Below the pieces are notes generated by a model. That model made no database searches, was not told the DNA's origin, and was given only the letters and a program-made list of their open reading frames with translations. Of a DNA stretch of 64,000 bases, positions 33,795 through 42,893 are shown one piece after another. A program made the position numbers and the translations under genes. Positions within the stretch are counted from its first letter, which is position 1. Every line of letters starts with the position of its first letter. Origin of the DNA: Amycolatopsis lurida (GTDB lineage Bacteria > Actinomycetota > Actinomycetes > Mycobacteriales > Pseudonocardiaceae); assembly GCF_900105055.1 (NCBI RefSeq), contig NZ_FNTA01000004.1, forward strand, positions 1,364,001 through 1,428,000, in the 5' to 3' direction.

Positions 33795-34769
33795 TCAGCC
33801 TGTCACACCGACCTCGGCGCCGGGAGCCTTCGCCGCGTCGACGGCGAGCGCGGCGGCACCGACGATCGCCGAATCGTCGCCGTGGTGCGCGGCCCGGATC
33901 CGCGCCAGCGGCCGGTGGCCGGCGCCGGTGATCTTGCCCGCGTAGCGTTCGCGCGCCTCGTCGAGGAACAGCGGCGCCGATTCGGACACCCCGCCGCCGA
34001 TCACGATGATCTCGGGATCGAAGACGTCGGCGACCAGCGCCAGGCCCTCGGCCAGCCACTTCGCCAGCTCCGTCATCGCGCGCTGGGCGATCGGGTCGCC
34101 GTCGCGGGCGGCACCGGCCACCCGGCGTCCGGTCACCGAGCCGGGGTCGCCCCTGGTCTCGCGTGCGAGCACGGTCGAGCGGCCGGGATGCCGCGCGAGC
34201 AGTTCCACCGCCGTCGCGGCCAGCGCCGTCCCGCTGCAGTACCGCTCCCAGCAGCCGTATTTCCCGCACGGGCAGGGCCTGCCGCCGGGGACGACGGTCA
34301 GATGCCCGAGTTCCGGCGCGACGCCGTACGCGCCACGGTAGATCTTGCCGTCGAGCAGCAGTCCCGCGCCGATCCCGGTGCCGAGCGCGATCAGCGCGGC
34401 CACATGAGCGCCGCGGGCGGCCCCGAAGCGGTACTCGCCGACCGCGGCGGCGTTCACGTCGTGTTCCAGGGTCACCGGCAGGCCGACCCGCTTTTCGATG
34501 CGCTCGGCGACCGGCGCGGCACGCCAGGACAGATGCGGCGCGAACATCACCGTCCGCCGGTCCTTCGCGACGAACCCGGCGACCGCGAGGCCGACGCCGG
34601 AGACGTCGTGCCGGTTGCGGAGGTCTTCGACGACCCCCGCGATGGCGTCTTCGAGCGCGTCCTCACCGCTGGGCGTCCCGACCCTGGCCGTGTCCATCAG
34701 CGAGCCGTGCTCGTCCACGACGCCGGCGCGCACACTCGTGCCCCCGACGTCCACCCCTACCGTCAGCAA
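33795..34769 (-). CDS. glk: ROK-family glucokinase
   Basis: The 324-residue protein has the ROK landmarks: ATP-binding VGVDVGGTSVRAGVVD at 4-19, EHDVNAAAVGEYRFGAARG with catalytic Asp, ALGTGIGAGLLLDGK, ELGHLTVVPGG and the zinc-binding CPCGKYGCWERYCSG. It phosphorylates glucose with ATP. In Streptomyces the equivalent enzyme also mediates carbon catabolite repression. The start is TTG at 34769, one base behind the previous stop. It is in an operon with the ArsA-like ATPase gene. Confidence 0.94.
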   Translation of the reverse strand: MLTVGVDVGGTSVRAGVVDEHGSLMDTARVGTPSGEDALEDAIAGVVEDLRNRHDVSGVGLAVAGFVAKDRRTVMFAPHLSWRAAPVAERIEKRVGLPVTLEHDVNAAAVGEYRFGAARGAHVAALIALGTGIGAGLLLDGKIYRGAYGVAPELGHLTVVPGGRPCPCGKYGCWERYCSGTALAATAVELLARHPGRSTVLARETRGDPGSVTGRRVAGAARDGDPIAQRAMTELAKWLAEGLALVADVFDPEIIVIGGGVSESAPLFLDEARERYAGKITGAGHRPLARIRAAHHGDDSAIVGAAALAVDAAKAPGAEVGVTG

Positions 34770-34770
34770 C

Positions 34771-35190
34771 TCAGTTCTCCCGGTCCGGCTGCCAAGCGTC
34801 GCGCCTGGTCACCGTGATGTGCTGGACCCGCGAAGCTCCCACCGGCACATCTTCGGCCGCGGGCTCCTTCCGCGCAGGCTGAAACCCCGGCATGTGCACG
34901 CCCGCCTCGGGTTCCCATCGATCGGCGAGCACCGCCCGCAGCAGCGCGACGAGCTGCGCGGCCTGCTCCATCAGGCGTGCCACGAACTCGGGCCGCTCCC
35001 CGCGGACCAGCCCGACGACCGCGCAGAGCGGGCACCACCCGCCGGAATCGTGGTCGGTGCACCCGTGCCCGGCGGAGACGACTCCCTCCAGCCACGGCGC
35101 GGCGTGCTCGACGACCAGTTCGACCAGCAGGCGGATCTCCTCGACCAGGTCGAGCGGCTCCGATCCGGTGTTCTCGTTGTTCTCGCTCAC
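34771..35190 (-). CDS. Conserved hypothetical with a Cys/His cluster, glk operon
   Basis: The 139-residue protein begins with an acidic helix (LDLVEEIRLLVELVVEHAA) and has a cluster His42, Cys44, His47, Cys53 and Cys56 in GHGCTDHDSGGWCPLC, a plausible metal site. The GTG start overlaps the ArsA stop as GTGA, and glk follows one base later. Its position suggests it corresponds to the conserved gene before glk in Streptomyces (SCO2127), but I cannot confirm homology. No catalytic activity can be assigned. Confidence 0.75.
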   Translation of the reverse strand: MSENNENTGSEPLDLVEEIRLLVELVVEHAAPWLEGVVSAGHGCTDHDSGGWCPLCAVVGLVRGERPEFVARLMEQAAQLVALLRAVLADRWEPEAGVHMPGFQPARKEPAAEDVPVGASRVQHITVTRRDAWQPDREN

Positions 35191-36329
35191 CCGGGTCCCC
35201 GGTTCCCGGCCAGGCTCACGACCAGGCCGTGCGCGTCGGATTCCGCACCGGTGATCCGGCACGGGCGCAACATCTCCGGCAACGCGATAAGCCGCCGGAA
35301 ACCGTCCACGGTGACGGCGAGATCATCGTCCACTCTGGCCAGATCCACTTCGGAGTCGCGGTGCAGCGGCACCGCGATCCGCAGCTCGTAGCCGCTGTCC
35401 GATTCGGACACCCGCAAGAGCGGGGTCACGCCTTTTTCGTCGCCCGCCAAGGGATCCAGACCTTGGTAGAGCTCGTACGCGATTTCCTGCAGCGCCTCGA
35501 GCCCCACCGGCTCGACGGCGCGATGCTCGACGGGCTTCACCTGCCCCGGCCCGAAGCCCGCCTCGGCGAGCTCGGCGAGGACGGTGTTCTGCTGCGCGCG
35601 GCGGGTCCGCATCCACGAGGCCGCCGCGCCGCGCCAGAACCCGGGCGCGGGCATCAGCCGGTTGACGATCAGGCCGTCGACCAGGATTCCGCGCAGGGCA
35701 AGGGAACTGAGGGTCCGGCGGGCTTCCGCGACGACGACGCGTTCCGGGGTCAGCACGAGCCGCACGGTCGTGGTGGCCGGATCGGTCAGCAGGGTGCGCA
35801 GCGACTCCAGATGCGCGCCGAGCCGCCGCACCGCGGCCGCCGTCCGCCGCGCGCCCGGTTTGAACATCCTCGACAGATAGCCGGAGACGGCTTCGGGCAA
35901 AGCCAGCAGGCGCAGCGTTTCCGCGGTCGGTCCACAGTCGACGACGACCGTCTCCCAGGGTCCGTGCTCGGCGAGGCGCTGGACCTCGGTGAGTGCGAGG
36001 AGTTCGTCGACGCCGGGCACCACGGTGAGTTCCTCGGCGTCGAGCGAGTCGAGGCCCGCTCCCGCGAGCACGGTCTGGAGTTCCTGCCGGAGTTCGCGCC
36101 AGGTGCTGTCGACGAGGCCGCGGGTGTCGATCTGAGCGGCATGCAAAAGCGCGTCCACTTCGGACGGTTCGCCGCCGAGCGCGCGGCCGAAGGCGTCACC
36201 GAGGGAATGCGCCGGGTCGGTCGAGACCACGAGCGTCTTCCTGCCTCGCCCGGCCAGTGCCGCCGCCGTCGCCGCGGCCAGCGTGGTCTTGCCGACACCC
36301 CCCTTGCCGGTGAACAGCAGGATCCGCAT
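35187..36329 (-). CDS. ArsA/GET3-family ATPase
   Basis: The 380-residue protein begins MRILLFTGKGGVGKTTLAAA with the deviant Walker A at 7-16. It then has VVSTDPAHSLGDAFG (switch I), VVVDCGPTAETLRLLALPE (switch II) and an ArsA-like C-terminal region. Neighbouring START-like and acyl-CoA ligase genes, and the same setting in M. tuberculosis (Rv2184c), argue against arsenic transport. No arsB or arsR gene is present. Its cellular role is unknown. It starts 14 bases after the SRPBCC gene. Confidence 0.88.
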   Translation of the reverse strand: MRILLFTGKGGVGKTTLAAATAAALAGRGRKTLVVSTDPAHSLGDAFGRALGGEPSEVDALLHAAQIDTRGLVDSTWRELRQELQTVLAGAGLDSLDAEELTVVPGVDELLALTEVQRLAEHGPWETVVVDCGPTAETLRLLALPEAVSGYLSRMFKPGARRTAAAVRRLGAHLESLRTLLTDPATTTVRLVLTPERVVVAEARRTLSSLALRGILVDGLIVNRLMPAPGFWRGAAASWMRTRRAQQNTVLAELAEAGFGPGQVKPVEHRAVEPVGLEALQEIAYELYQGLDPLAGDEKGVTPLLRVSESDSGYELRIAVPLHRDSEVDLARVDDDLAVTVDGFRRLIALPEMLRPCRITGAESDAHGLVVSLAGNRGPG

Positions 36330-36343
36330 GCCTACCCTTCGAC

Positions 36344-36784
36344 TCAGGATGCTTCAGCGCGCTTCTTGAGCTCCTTGAGCGCGGTGTCCATGACCATCTT
36401 CTCGGCCTTGCGGCGCAGCAGCCCGATCATCGGCAGCGCCAGCTCGACGGACAGCGTATACGTGACCTTGGTGCGGCCGGCGCTCAGCGCTTCGAGGGCG
36501 TAGCGGCCGTTCTGGGCCTTCTGCATCTGCCCCTTGACCAGGTGCCAGCTGACTCCGTGGCCGTCGGCGTCCCAGTCGTACTCGAGGGTGTAGACGTCCT
36601 TGATGGGCCCGGCGTCGAGGGTGAGTTTCACCTGCTTGGCGCGGCCGTTGTCGTCCTCGGCGAGGACCTCGGTCTCCCGGACGGCCTTGGCCCATTCCGG
36701 GTACGCGGGGAAGTCGGCGATGACGGCCATGACCCGCGCGGGCTCGGCGTCGACCTCGATGGACTGCGTGGACTGCTCGGCCAT
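36344..36784 (-). CDS. SRPBCC (START-like) protein
   Basis: The 146-residue protein is a polyketide cyclase/coenzyme Q-binding (Coq10-like) family member: IEVDAEPARVMAVIADFPAYPEWAKAVRETEV is its opening, in part VIADFPAYPEWAKAV, and it has an SWHLVKGQMQKAQNGRYAL strand region. These proteins bind hydrophobic ligands in a deep cavity. Position before the ArsA-like gene equals that of Rv2185c beside Rv2184c in M. tuberculosis. The ligand is unknown. Confidence 0.87.
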   Translation of the reverse strand: MAEQSTQSIEVDAEPARVMAVIADFPAYPEWAKAVRETEVLAEDDNGRAKQVKLTLDAGPIKDVYTLEYDWDADGHGVSWHLVKGQMQKAQNGRYALEALSAGRTKVTYTLSVELALPMIGLLRRKAEKMVMDTALKELKKRAEAS

Positions 36785-36811
36785 GCCCCGAACTCTAGCC
36801 GGGACCGACCG

Positions 36812-37600
36812 TCACCAGCGAAGCACGTAGGGCTGAGAGGTCTCTTTGAAGTGACCGACGTTACGGCATTCGGTCCTGCCGAGCCTCGTCCGCGGGGTCA
36901 GCGGCTGGTGGACGTGCCCGAAGACCGACCACCGCGGCCGCTGCTCGCGGATGAGCCCCACCAGCGCCGCCGACCCGATCTCGGACCGCCGCGCGATCAC
37001 GTCGTAGGTCAGTTCCGGGATGGCGGGCGGGATGTGGGTGCACAGGACGTCCACGTTCTCCAGCCCGGCGACGGCGGCGTCGTACTCGTCGCGGGTGCGC
37101 AGGTACGGCCGCCAGAAGCCGTTGCGGCGCGGGACCACGTTCGGCGGGAGCAGCGCGCCGCCGATGAACCCGAAGCGCAGCCCGCCGAACACGGCGACCT
37201 CGCCGTCGAGGACGGTGATGCCGTCGCCGGCGAACTCGGGCCACAGCGAGGGGTCGTCGACGTTGCCGGGGGTCGCGAACGTCGGCGCGGTCAGAGCGCC
37301 GAACAGGACGGCGTACTGGTCCTGGATCGCCTCGCCGACCGCGGCGGCGGGATCGGCCAAAGTGGCCCACAACGATCGCGAGAAGGCAACGGTCTCATCA
37401 CGAGTGCCCTCACGCCGCAGCCGCGCGAACTCGCCGACCTTCTCGGCGCCGAACAGCGCGCCCATGATGCCCTTGTCGTGCTCGCGGTAGTCGACGAAGT
37501 CCAGCAGGTCGCCCAGCACGATCAGCGCGTCGGCGCCGTCACCCGCGCGTTTGAGCGCGTCGGCGTTGCCGTGCACGTCCGACACCACGTGAACCCGCAT
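36812..37600 (-). CDS. Metallophosphoesterase
   Basis: The 262-residue protein carries the metallophosphoesterase motifs: HVVSDVHGNADAL (motif I), VLGDLLDFVDY (II), TPGNVDD (GNxD-like III), CTHIPPAIP (IV) and FGHVHQP (V). It should hydrolyse a phosphomono- or diester with two metal ions. ATG 37600 with GGGGAGAG before it gives the canonical N-terminus. It sits 27 bases before the SRPBCC gene and may head that operon. The substrate is unknown. Confidence 0.9.
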   Translation of the reverse strand: MRVHVVSDVHGNADALKRAGDGADALIVLGDLLDFVDYREHDKGIMGALFGAEKVGEFARLRREGTRDETVAFSRSLWATLADPAAAVGEAIQDQYAVLFGALTAPTFATPGNVDDPSLWPEFAGDGITVLDGEVAVFGGLRFGFIGGALLPPNVVPRRNGFWRPYLRTRDEYDAAVAGLENVDVLCTHIPPAIPELTYDVIARRSEIGSAALVGLIREQRPRWSVFGHVHQPLTPRTRLGRTECRNVGHFKETSQPYVLRW

Positions 37601-37784
37601 GCTCTCCCCTGTGCTCCTCGGTGAACCCGCGATCGCCATCCCGTCACCAGGGCGCGGCGGGTGGCTCCCTCACTCAGTGCTTTTCCGGCGCCCTGCCGCC
37701 GGGATGGCGGGACCTTCGGCCGGTGCGGATCCACGGTCGTGCGTGGTCACCCCATCGCGACACATCCGCGGCTCCGCCTCTCCC

Positions 37785-38195
37785 CTACTCGGCCCGGGGA
37801 CCGACCCCGGGCTCGCGCCCGTCCTCGAGGACCTCCTTGAGCCCGAGCGCGATCGCCTTGGCGGCACGGGCCCTGCGATCGAACTCCCGCCGCAGGTCCC
37901 GGGGCTGGAGCACGCGCGGCGCCCCGTCCGGCCCGGCGGGAGTGGCGCGCAGGAAGTAGTGCAGCAAGGTGCCGTCGAGCACCGGCTCGAGCCAGACCTC
38001 CATGGTACCGATCAAGGCACCGCGCACGGTCCAGCGCAGTCCTTGGTCGCCACGGTCGGTGTAGACCTCCAGGACGAGGTCCGGCCAGTAACGTGACCAA
38101 GATCGCGGATCGGCGAAAGCGGCGGCCACGGTGGAGGGCGGGACCACGAGGAAGGTCTCGTCGACGATGTCGAGAGCTGGCGGCGCCTGGTTCAC
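37785..38195 (-). CDS. SRPBCC/polyketide cyclase-like protein
   Basis: The 136-residue protein starts with DIVDETFLVVPPSTVAAAFADPRSWSRYWPDL (in part FLVVPPSTVAAAFADP), typical of START-like ligand-binding domains, and includes a WTVRGALIGTMEVWLEPVLDG strand. It is the second such gene in 1.5 kb. In M. tuberculosis a similar small gene (Rv2186c region) lies beside fadD15. It is divergent from the FadD15-like gene, with a 125-bp promoter region between. Confidence 0.8.
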   Translation of the reverse strand: MNQAPPALDIVDETFLVVPPSTVAAAFADPRSWSRYWPDLVLEVYTDRGDQGLRWTVRGALIGTMEVWLEPVLDGTLLHYFLRATPAGPDGAPRVLQPRDLRREFDRRARAAKAIALGLKEVLEDGREPGVGPRAE

Positions 38196-38320
38196 AGCGG
38201 CAGAATGTCATGCCCTGGGTATGGCCGATTCGTCAGCATGGTCTTAAGGTGCACGGCACGCTAAGTTGACTGGCGGGTAACACCGGTCACACCACTTGCA
38301 CGCGAACACGGAGGTTCCTC

Positions 38321-40111
38321 GTGCGCGAATACAGCGCCCCCGCCGCCAATCCGGTGACCGACGACGAGAATCTCGCCGACGTCGTCTGGGCGAACGCGGA
38401 GCGGTTCTCCGATGTCGTGAGTTTCCGACGCCAGGTCGACGGTACCTGGTTGGACGTCACCGCCAAAGACTTCGCCGCCCAGGTTCTGGCCGTGGCCAAG
38501 GGAATGGCCGAGGCGGGCATCGCACCGGGCGATCGGGTCGGGCTCATGTCCAAGACCCGCTACGAATGGACCCTGATCGACTTCGCGATCTGGGCCGCCG
38601 GCGCGGTCACCGTCCCGATCTACGACACGTCCTCGGCCGAGCAGGTCCACTGGATCCTCTCGGACTCGGCCGCGAAGGCCGTGTTCGTCGAGACCGACGA
38701 ACACGTCGCGACCCTCGAATCCGTCAAGGGCCGCCTCGACACGCTCGAGCACACCTGGCAGATCGAGGCGGGCGCCGTCGGCCGGCTCACCGAGCAGGGC
38801 GCCGGGCTGAGCGACGACGACCTGCACGAGCGGCGCCGCACGGTGAAGGCCGGCGACCTGGCCACGATCGTGTACACCTCGGGTACGACCGGCCGCCCCA
38901 AGGGCGTCGAGCTGACCCACCGGAACCTTCTCGCCGAGATCCGCGCCGACATCGCCGCGTTCCCGCAGCTGATGGAGCAGGGCAACTCGCTGCTGGTGTT
39001 CCTGCCGCTCGCGCACGTCCTGGCCCGCGCCATCGCGGTGACCGCGCTCAGCGCGCGGGTGACCCTCGGGCACACCTCCGACGTCAAGAACCTCGTCGCC
39101 GACCTCGGCACCTTCCGGCCGACGTTCGTCGTCGCCGTGCCGCGGGTGTTCGAAAAGGTCTACAACGGCGCGAAGCAGAAGGCGCACGGTGACGGCAAGG
39201 GCAAGATCTTCGACGCCGCCGAAGCCACCGCCGTCGCGTACAGCCAGGCCCAGGACACCGGCGGCGCCGGGCTGGGGCTCAAGATCAAGCACGCCCTGTT
39301 CGACAAGCTGGTGTTCAGCAAGCTGCGCGCGGCCCTCGGCGGCCGGTGCGTGGCCGCAGTGTCCGGCGGTGCCCCGCTCGGCGTGCGGCTCGCGCACTTC
39401 TTCCGCGGCATCGGCGTCCCGGTGTTCGAGGGTTACGGCCTGACCGAGACGTCCGCCGCCGCCTGTGTCGGCACCCAGGACGGTTTCCGCGTCGGCACCG
39501 TGGGCCGGCCGGTCGCCGGCACCTCGGTGCGGATCGCCGAAGACGGCGAGATCCTGCTCAAGGGTGACGTCGTCTTCAGCGGCTACTTCAACAACCCCGA
39601 AGCGACCGCCGAAGCGCTCGAAGACGGCTGGTTCCACACCGGCGACCTCGGCGAGCTGGACCGGGACGGATTCCTCAAGATCACCGGCCGCAAGAAGGAG
39701 ATCATCGTGACCGCGGGCGGCAAGAACGTCGCCCCGTCCGGGCTCGAGGACACCATCAAGGCCAGTCCGCTGGTCAGCCAGGCGATGGTCGTCGGCGACC
39801 AGCGGCCGTTCATCGGCGCGCTGATCACCATCGACGAGGAGTACTTCCCGTCGTGGAAGTCGCAGCACGGCAAGCCCGCCGACGCCTCCGTGTCCGATCT
39901 GGCCGACGACGCCGAGCTGCGCGCCGAGATCCAGACGGCCGTGGATCAGGCCAACAGCGCGGTGTCGCAGGCCGAGGCGATCAAGAAGTTCACGATCCTC
40001 TCGAAGGACTTCACCGAGGCGGGCGGGGAGATCACGCCGAGCCTGAAGCTGAAGCGCAACATCGTGAACAAGAACTACGCGACCGACATCGAAGCCCTGT
40101 ACAAGAAGTAG
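38321..40111 (+). CDS. fadD15: Long-chain acyl-CoA synthetase, FadD15-like
   Basis: The 596-residue protein has the AMP-binding signature YTSGTTGRPKGVELTHRN near residues 185-202, YGLTETSAAAC, GWFHTGDLGELDRDG and the catalytic Lys region in the C-terminal lobe (GRKKEIIVTAGGKNVAP). It activates long fatty acids to acyl-CoA through acyl-AMP. Neighbours (START-like, ArsA-like, PlsC) match the fadD15 region of M. tuberculosis. GTG 38321 has GGAGG upstream. Confidence 0.92.
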   Translation: MREYSAPAANPVTDDENLADVVWANAERFSDVVSFRRQVDGTWLDVTAKDFAAQVLAVAKGMAEAGIAPGDRVGLMSKTRYEWTLIDFAIWAAGAVTVPIYDTSSAEQVHWILSDSAAKAVFVETDEHVATLESVKGRLDTLEHTWQIEAGAVGRLTEQGAGLSDDDLHERRRTVKAGDLATIVYTSGTTGRPKGVELTHRNLLAEIRADIAAFPQLMEQGNSLLVFLPLAHVLARAIAVTALSARVTLGHTSDVKNLVADLGTFRPTFVVAVPRVFEKVYNGAKQKAHGDGKGKIFDAAEATAVAYSQAQDTGGAGLGLKIKHALFDKLVFSKLRAALGGRCVAAVSGGAPLGVRLAHFFRGIGVPVFEGYGLTETSAAACVGTQDGFRVGTVGRPVAGTSVRIAEDGEILLKGDVVFSGYFNNPEATAEALEDGWFHTGDLGELDRDGFLKITGRKKEIIVTAGGKNVAPSGLEDTIKASPLVSQAMVVGDQRPFIGALITIDEEYFPSWKSQHGKPADASVSDLADDAELRAEIQTAVDQANSAVSQAEAIKKFTILSKDFTEAGGEITPSLKLKRNIVNKNYATDIEALYKK

Positions 40112-40114
40112 GCC

Positions 40115-40175
40115 AAAGTACGTGAAGGCCCCCTTCACTGCGTCCAGCGCAGTGAAGGGGGCCTTCACGTACTTT
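40115..40175. terminator. 28-bp perfect hairpin between convergent genes
   Basis: Arms 40115-40142 and 40148-40175 are perfectly complementary around a 5-base loop. The arms themselves contain nested GTGAAGG palindromes. It starts 4 bases after the fadD15 stop and ends 3 bases before the next minus-strand stop, so it is a bidirectional terminator. Confidence 0.85.
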
Positions 40176-40178
40176 TGG

Positions 40179-40562
40179 CTACCAGTTCTGGTAAGTCCCG
40201 GTCTGCGGTCCGTTCGCGTTCGCGTCCTTCACGAGACCCCGGAAGCCGGCGCCACCCTTGTTGCACAACGACTGCGTGTTGACCGAGACGCCGGTGGCGT
40301 TGGCGCGCTGCACATCGTCGTCGATGAGCAGGCCGCCGCTGACCACCTGCAGGATCACTTCGTCACCGTTGCGCATGCTCTTGCCCTGCGCGTGGATGCA
40401 CCCGTTGTCGTTGTTGCGCCACAGGTACACCTGCCTGCCGAACGAGCTCGCATAGCCCACCTGCGTGTACGTGGCGGCGTGTGCGGCCGGCGCGCTCACC
40501 ACGGCCAGCCCCGTCACCGCGAAGGTGGCGAGGAGGAGCGCACGAACCTTGTTGTACATCAT
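40179..40562 (-). CDS. Small secreted protein with two cysteines
   Basis: The 127-residue protein has a Sec signal peptide (MMYNKVRALLLATF..., cleavage likely after AAHA near residue 29). The mature part is about 98 residues, with strands such as GRQVYLWRNNDNGCIHAQGK and a possible disulfide between Cys55 and Cys100. The pattern resembles small secreted actinobacterial proteins of unknown function, perhaps beta-sandwich. ATG 40562 or 40559 could start it. Confidence 0.75.
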   Translation of the reverse strand: MMYNKVRALLLATFAVTGLAVVSAPAAHAATYTQVGYASSFGRQVYLWRNNDNGCIHAQGKSMRNGDEVILQVVSGGLLIDDDVQRANATGVSVNTQSLCNKGGAGFRGLVKDANANGPQTGTYQNW

Positions 40563-40664
40563 TGACCCCCAGGGGTGATTCGGTCGGTACGCCGCGTACC
40601 GTACTGATGATCGACAAGCGTCACCCGGGAATCACTCGGGGTATGACCGGCGTCACAGGAGCGT

Positions 40665-41762
40665 TCACCCGGTGATCTTCGCGTCCCACTCGATGTGGTG
40701 CCGGTACAGCCAGTTCCGGTCCCGGTCGGACGTCGTCCCCGACGACACCGCCGCGCTACCGGCCACCAGTTCCTCCACCCGCGCCCGCCGCAGCCGCTCG
40801 TAGGCCGCGAAAGCCGTTGGGGCGTCAGTAAGATCCCGCAAACACTGGGCCAACACGACGCTGTCCTCCAGCGCCATCGAGGCTCCCTGCCCCGCGGCGG
40901 GCGAGGCCGCGTGCGCCGCGTCGCCCACGAGAACCATCGACTCGGTGAACCACACCGGCGTCGAGGGGACGTCGTAGGCATGCCCACCGAAGACTTCGTC
41001 TCCTGTGGACCGGATGATTTCCGCGGCAGGCAACGGTTCCCCGTCGAAAGCGGCGAAAGCGGCCGAGCGCCATTCGGCGGGCGACAGGCCGGAACGCACG
41101 CCCTCGGCCGTGGGAAGCCGCGCGAACCAGTACGTCGCGCCGTCGGGCGTGCTCGTGTAGCCGAAGAAGGCGTGCAGGCTCTGAATCATCCGATAGAGGG
41201 ACGGAGCCTGCGGGATGCTCGTGTCGGTCGTGTAGCCGTAGACGACGTCGAGGCCCGTCGAGCGCGGAGGCGGGCAGTCCGGGTCGATGATGGTCCGGAC
41301 GACCGACCGCAGCCCGTCCGCGCCGATCAGGATGTCGCCTTCGACCACGGAACCGTCCTCGAAGCGAGCGACCCCCGGTGTGGCGGAAACCAGCCGTTTC
41401 CCGCGATCGAAGGAGATCCCGCGCGAAATCACTTCTTCCTGCAGCACGCGATAAAGCGACGCCCGCGTCATCGTGCGCGGCCCGGCGAGGCCGTCGATGT
41501 CGAAGGAACGCCTCTCGACGGTCCGCCCGTCCGGCGTCACGAGTTCCAGGCCCGCCGCGCCGAAGGAGTTGTCGATCACGGGTGCCTCGGCGCCGATCGC
41601 GCGCAGGGCGTCCATGCCGTTGTGCATGATGGTCAGGAACGCGCCCGCGTCCTCGCCGCCGGACGGGTACGCCTCGTGGACGCTCGCCTCGATCCCGGCC
41701 CGCTGCAACGCCATCGCGGTCACCGTGCCCGAGATGCCGCCGCCGATGATCACAGCCTTCAC
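40665..41762 (-). CDS. FAD-dependent aromatic-ring monooxygenase
   Basis: The 365-residue protein has the group A flavoprotein monooxygenase layout: dinucleotide site VIIGGGISGTVTAMALQ at 4-20, the DG-type motif GDILIGADGLRSVVR near 140-155 and the FAD-binding LVGDAAHAASPAAGQGASMALEDS. It would hydroxylate an aromatic or polyketide-like substrate with NAD(P)H and oxygen. No biosynthetic genes are adjacent, so a substrate cannot be assigned. It starts directly after a cruciform-like repeat. Confidence 0.9.
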   Translation of the reverse strand: MKAVIIGGGISGTVTAMALQRAGIEASVHEAYPSGGEDAGAFLTIMHNGMDALRAIGAEAPVIDNSFGAAGLELVTPDGRTVERRSFDIDGLAGPRTMTRASLYRVLQEEVISRGISFDRGKRLVSATPGVARFEDGSVVEGDILIGADGLRSVVRTIIDPDCPPPRSTGLDVVYGYTTDTSIPQAPSLYRMIQSLHAFFGYTSTPDGATYWFARLPTAEGVRSGLSPAEWRSAAFAAFDGEPLPAAEIIRSTGDEVFGGHAYDVPSTPVWFTESMVLVGDAAHAASPAAGQGASMALEDSVVLAQCLRDLTDAPTAFAAYERLRRARVEELVAGSAAVSSGTTSDRDRNWLYRHHIEWDAKITG

Positions 41763-41833
41763 CGCTGACCCCCTGTCGTGTCGCCGTCACCCGACGGTAC
41801 CGGGAAACGGCGACACGACAGAGCGGTCAGCGG
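41762..41833. terminator. Nested inverted repeat between the ferritin-like and monooxygenase genes
   Basis: CCGCTGACC at 41762-41770 pairs with 41825-41833, and CTGTCGTGTCGCCGT at 41773-41787 pairs with 41807-41821. The 24 bp of paired sequence lies just behind the ferritin-like stop and reaches the monooxygenase start codon. Confidence 0.6.
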
Positions 41834-41837
41834 GGGG

Positions 41838-42782
41838 TCACGCGCCGCCGCTGGCGACGATGTCGCCGTTGACCCCCTTGGGGAAGAACCCGCCCTCCTT
41901 CACCGGGCCGGGGTTCAGGTAGACGACGTTCAGCACCCGGTCGGCGCCGCGGCCGAAGCAGATGCCGTTGTTGTCGGCCGGCACGATGTTGGCCTGGTTG
42001 CCGAGCAGGATGCCCTGGTCGTCGTCGCCGGGGCCGTCGAGGGTGTCGCGGGCGTTGGAGATCTTGGCCGCCGCGTCGCCGAGGCCGCGGTCGAACAGCG
42101 AGGTCCGGATGGTGGCGGCGTGGTAGGCCTCGGCGGCCAGAATGCCCGCGGCCGCGTCCAGGAACGTCTTGTTGGTGATCAGCGGCGCGGCACCCTTGTA
42201 GGCCGTCACGCCGACGTCCTCGAACAGGAACGCCGCCAGCAGGAAGTTCTTCTCGTTGGCGAACGGGTCGAACTGCTGGTACTCGCTGAGTAGCCCGGCC
42301 GCCCGGGCCGCGGCGGTGAAACTGTTCTTCAGGTCGATCTCGGGCCGCGACACCGCGGCCTCGCCCAGCGCGCCGCGCAGGAACTTGACGTGCGCGACCT
42401 CGTCGCCCGCGATCTCCTTCGCGAACTGGTGCAGCGTCTTGTCGTGGAACATCACCTTCTTGCCGCCGACGACGCCACCCTGGGCGCCCACACCGCCGGT
42501 GAGGTCGTCCGGCAGCCCGCGGCCGTGGACGGCGAAGGAGTAGAACTCGGCTTCGAGGTACTCCAGGTTGAGCGCGAAGTTGAGCACGGCGGCGTCGCTG
42601 GGTGCGCCTGCAGCGGCGGCGTCACCCGTCGCGGAGGCGGACGAAGTGGCCTGCACGCCGAGATAGGTCGCGCCGACCACACCGAGCCCCGCCGCGCCCG
42701 CGGCCTTCAGGAACCGGCGGCGATCCGTGCGGTTCTCGGCGCTGCGCGAGATCAAGGTACGAACGAAGGGCTTTCCGAACAC
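41838..42782 (-). CDS. Exported ferritin-like domain protein
   Basis: The 314-residue protein begins at GTG 42782 (GAGAGGA upstream). It has a twin-arginine signal, RTDRRRFLKAAGAAGLGVVG near residues 18-37, followed by a ferritin-like helical domain: FALNLEYLEAEFYSFAVHGRGL with an ExxE-type metal pair, and KEIAGDEVAHVKFLRGALGE with a typical ExxH. It may bind iron or act as an oxidative stress protein outside the membrane. The 21-bp repeat array lies immediately upstream of it. Confidence 0.88.
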   Translation of the reverse strand: MFGKPFVRTLISRSAENRTDRRRFLKAAGAAGLGVVGATYLGVQATSSASATGDAAAAGAPSDAAVLNFALNLEYLEAEFYSFAVHGRGLPDDLTGGVGAQGGVVGGKKVMFHDKTLHQFAKEIAGDEVAHVKFLRGALGEAAVSRPEIDLKNSFTAAARAAGLLSEYQQFDPFANEKNFLLAAFLFEDVGVTAYKGAAPLITNKTFLDAAAGILAAEAYHAATIRTSLFDRGLGDAAAKISNARDTLDGPGDDDQGILLGNQANIVPADNNGICFGRGADRVLNVVYLNPGPVKEGGFFPKGVNGDIVASGGA

Positions 42783-42893
42783 GAGTGGTTCCTCTCGTCT
42801 TTGCGGTGCACACCCACCCACTCGGACGTTCGGAACCACCCGTGCCCCGGATTGGAAAGATCTCGGAAGCCGCGCGAGGGTGGCCGTCACCCG

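Noticed and set aside
35187..36329. Arsenite-efflux ATPase
   Set aside because: No arsB, arsR or arsC gene is nearby, and the context matches the Rv2184c-type gene of unknown role.
38261..40168. Long minus-strand frame opposite fadD15
   Set aside because: It is antisense to a clear acyl-CoA synthetase; its start lies within the 40115 hairpin.
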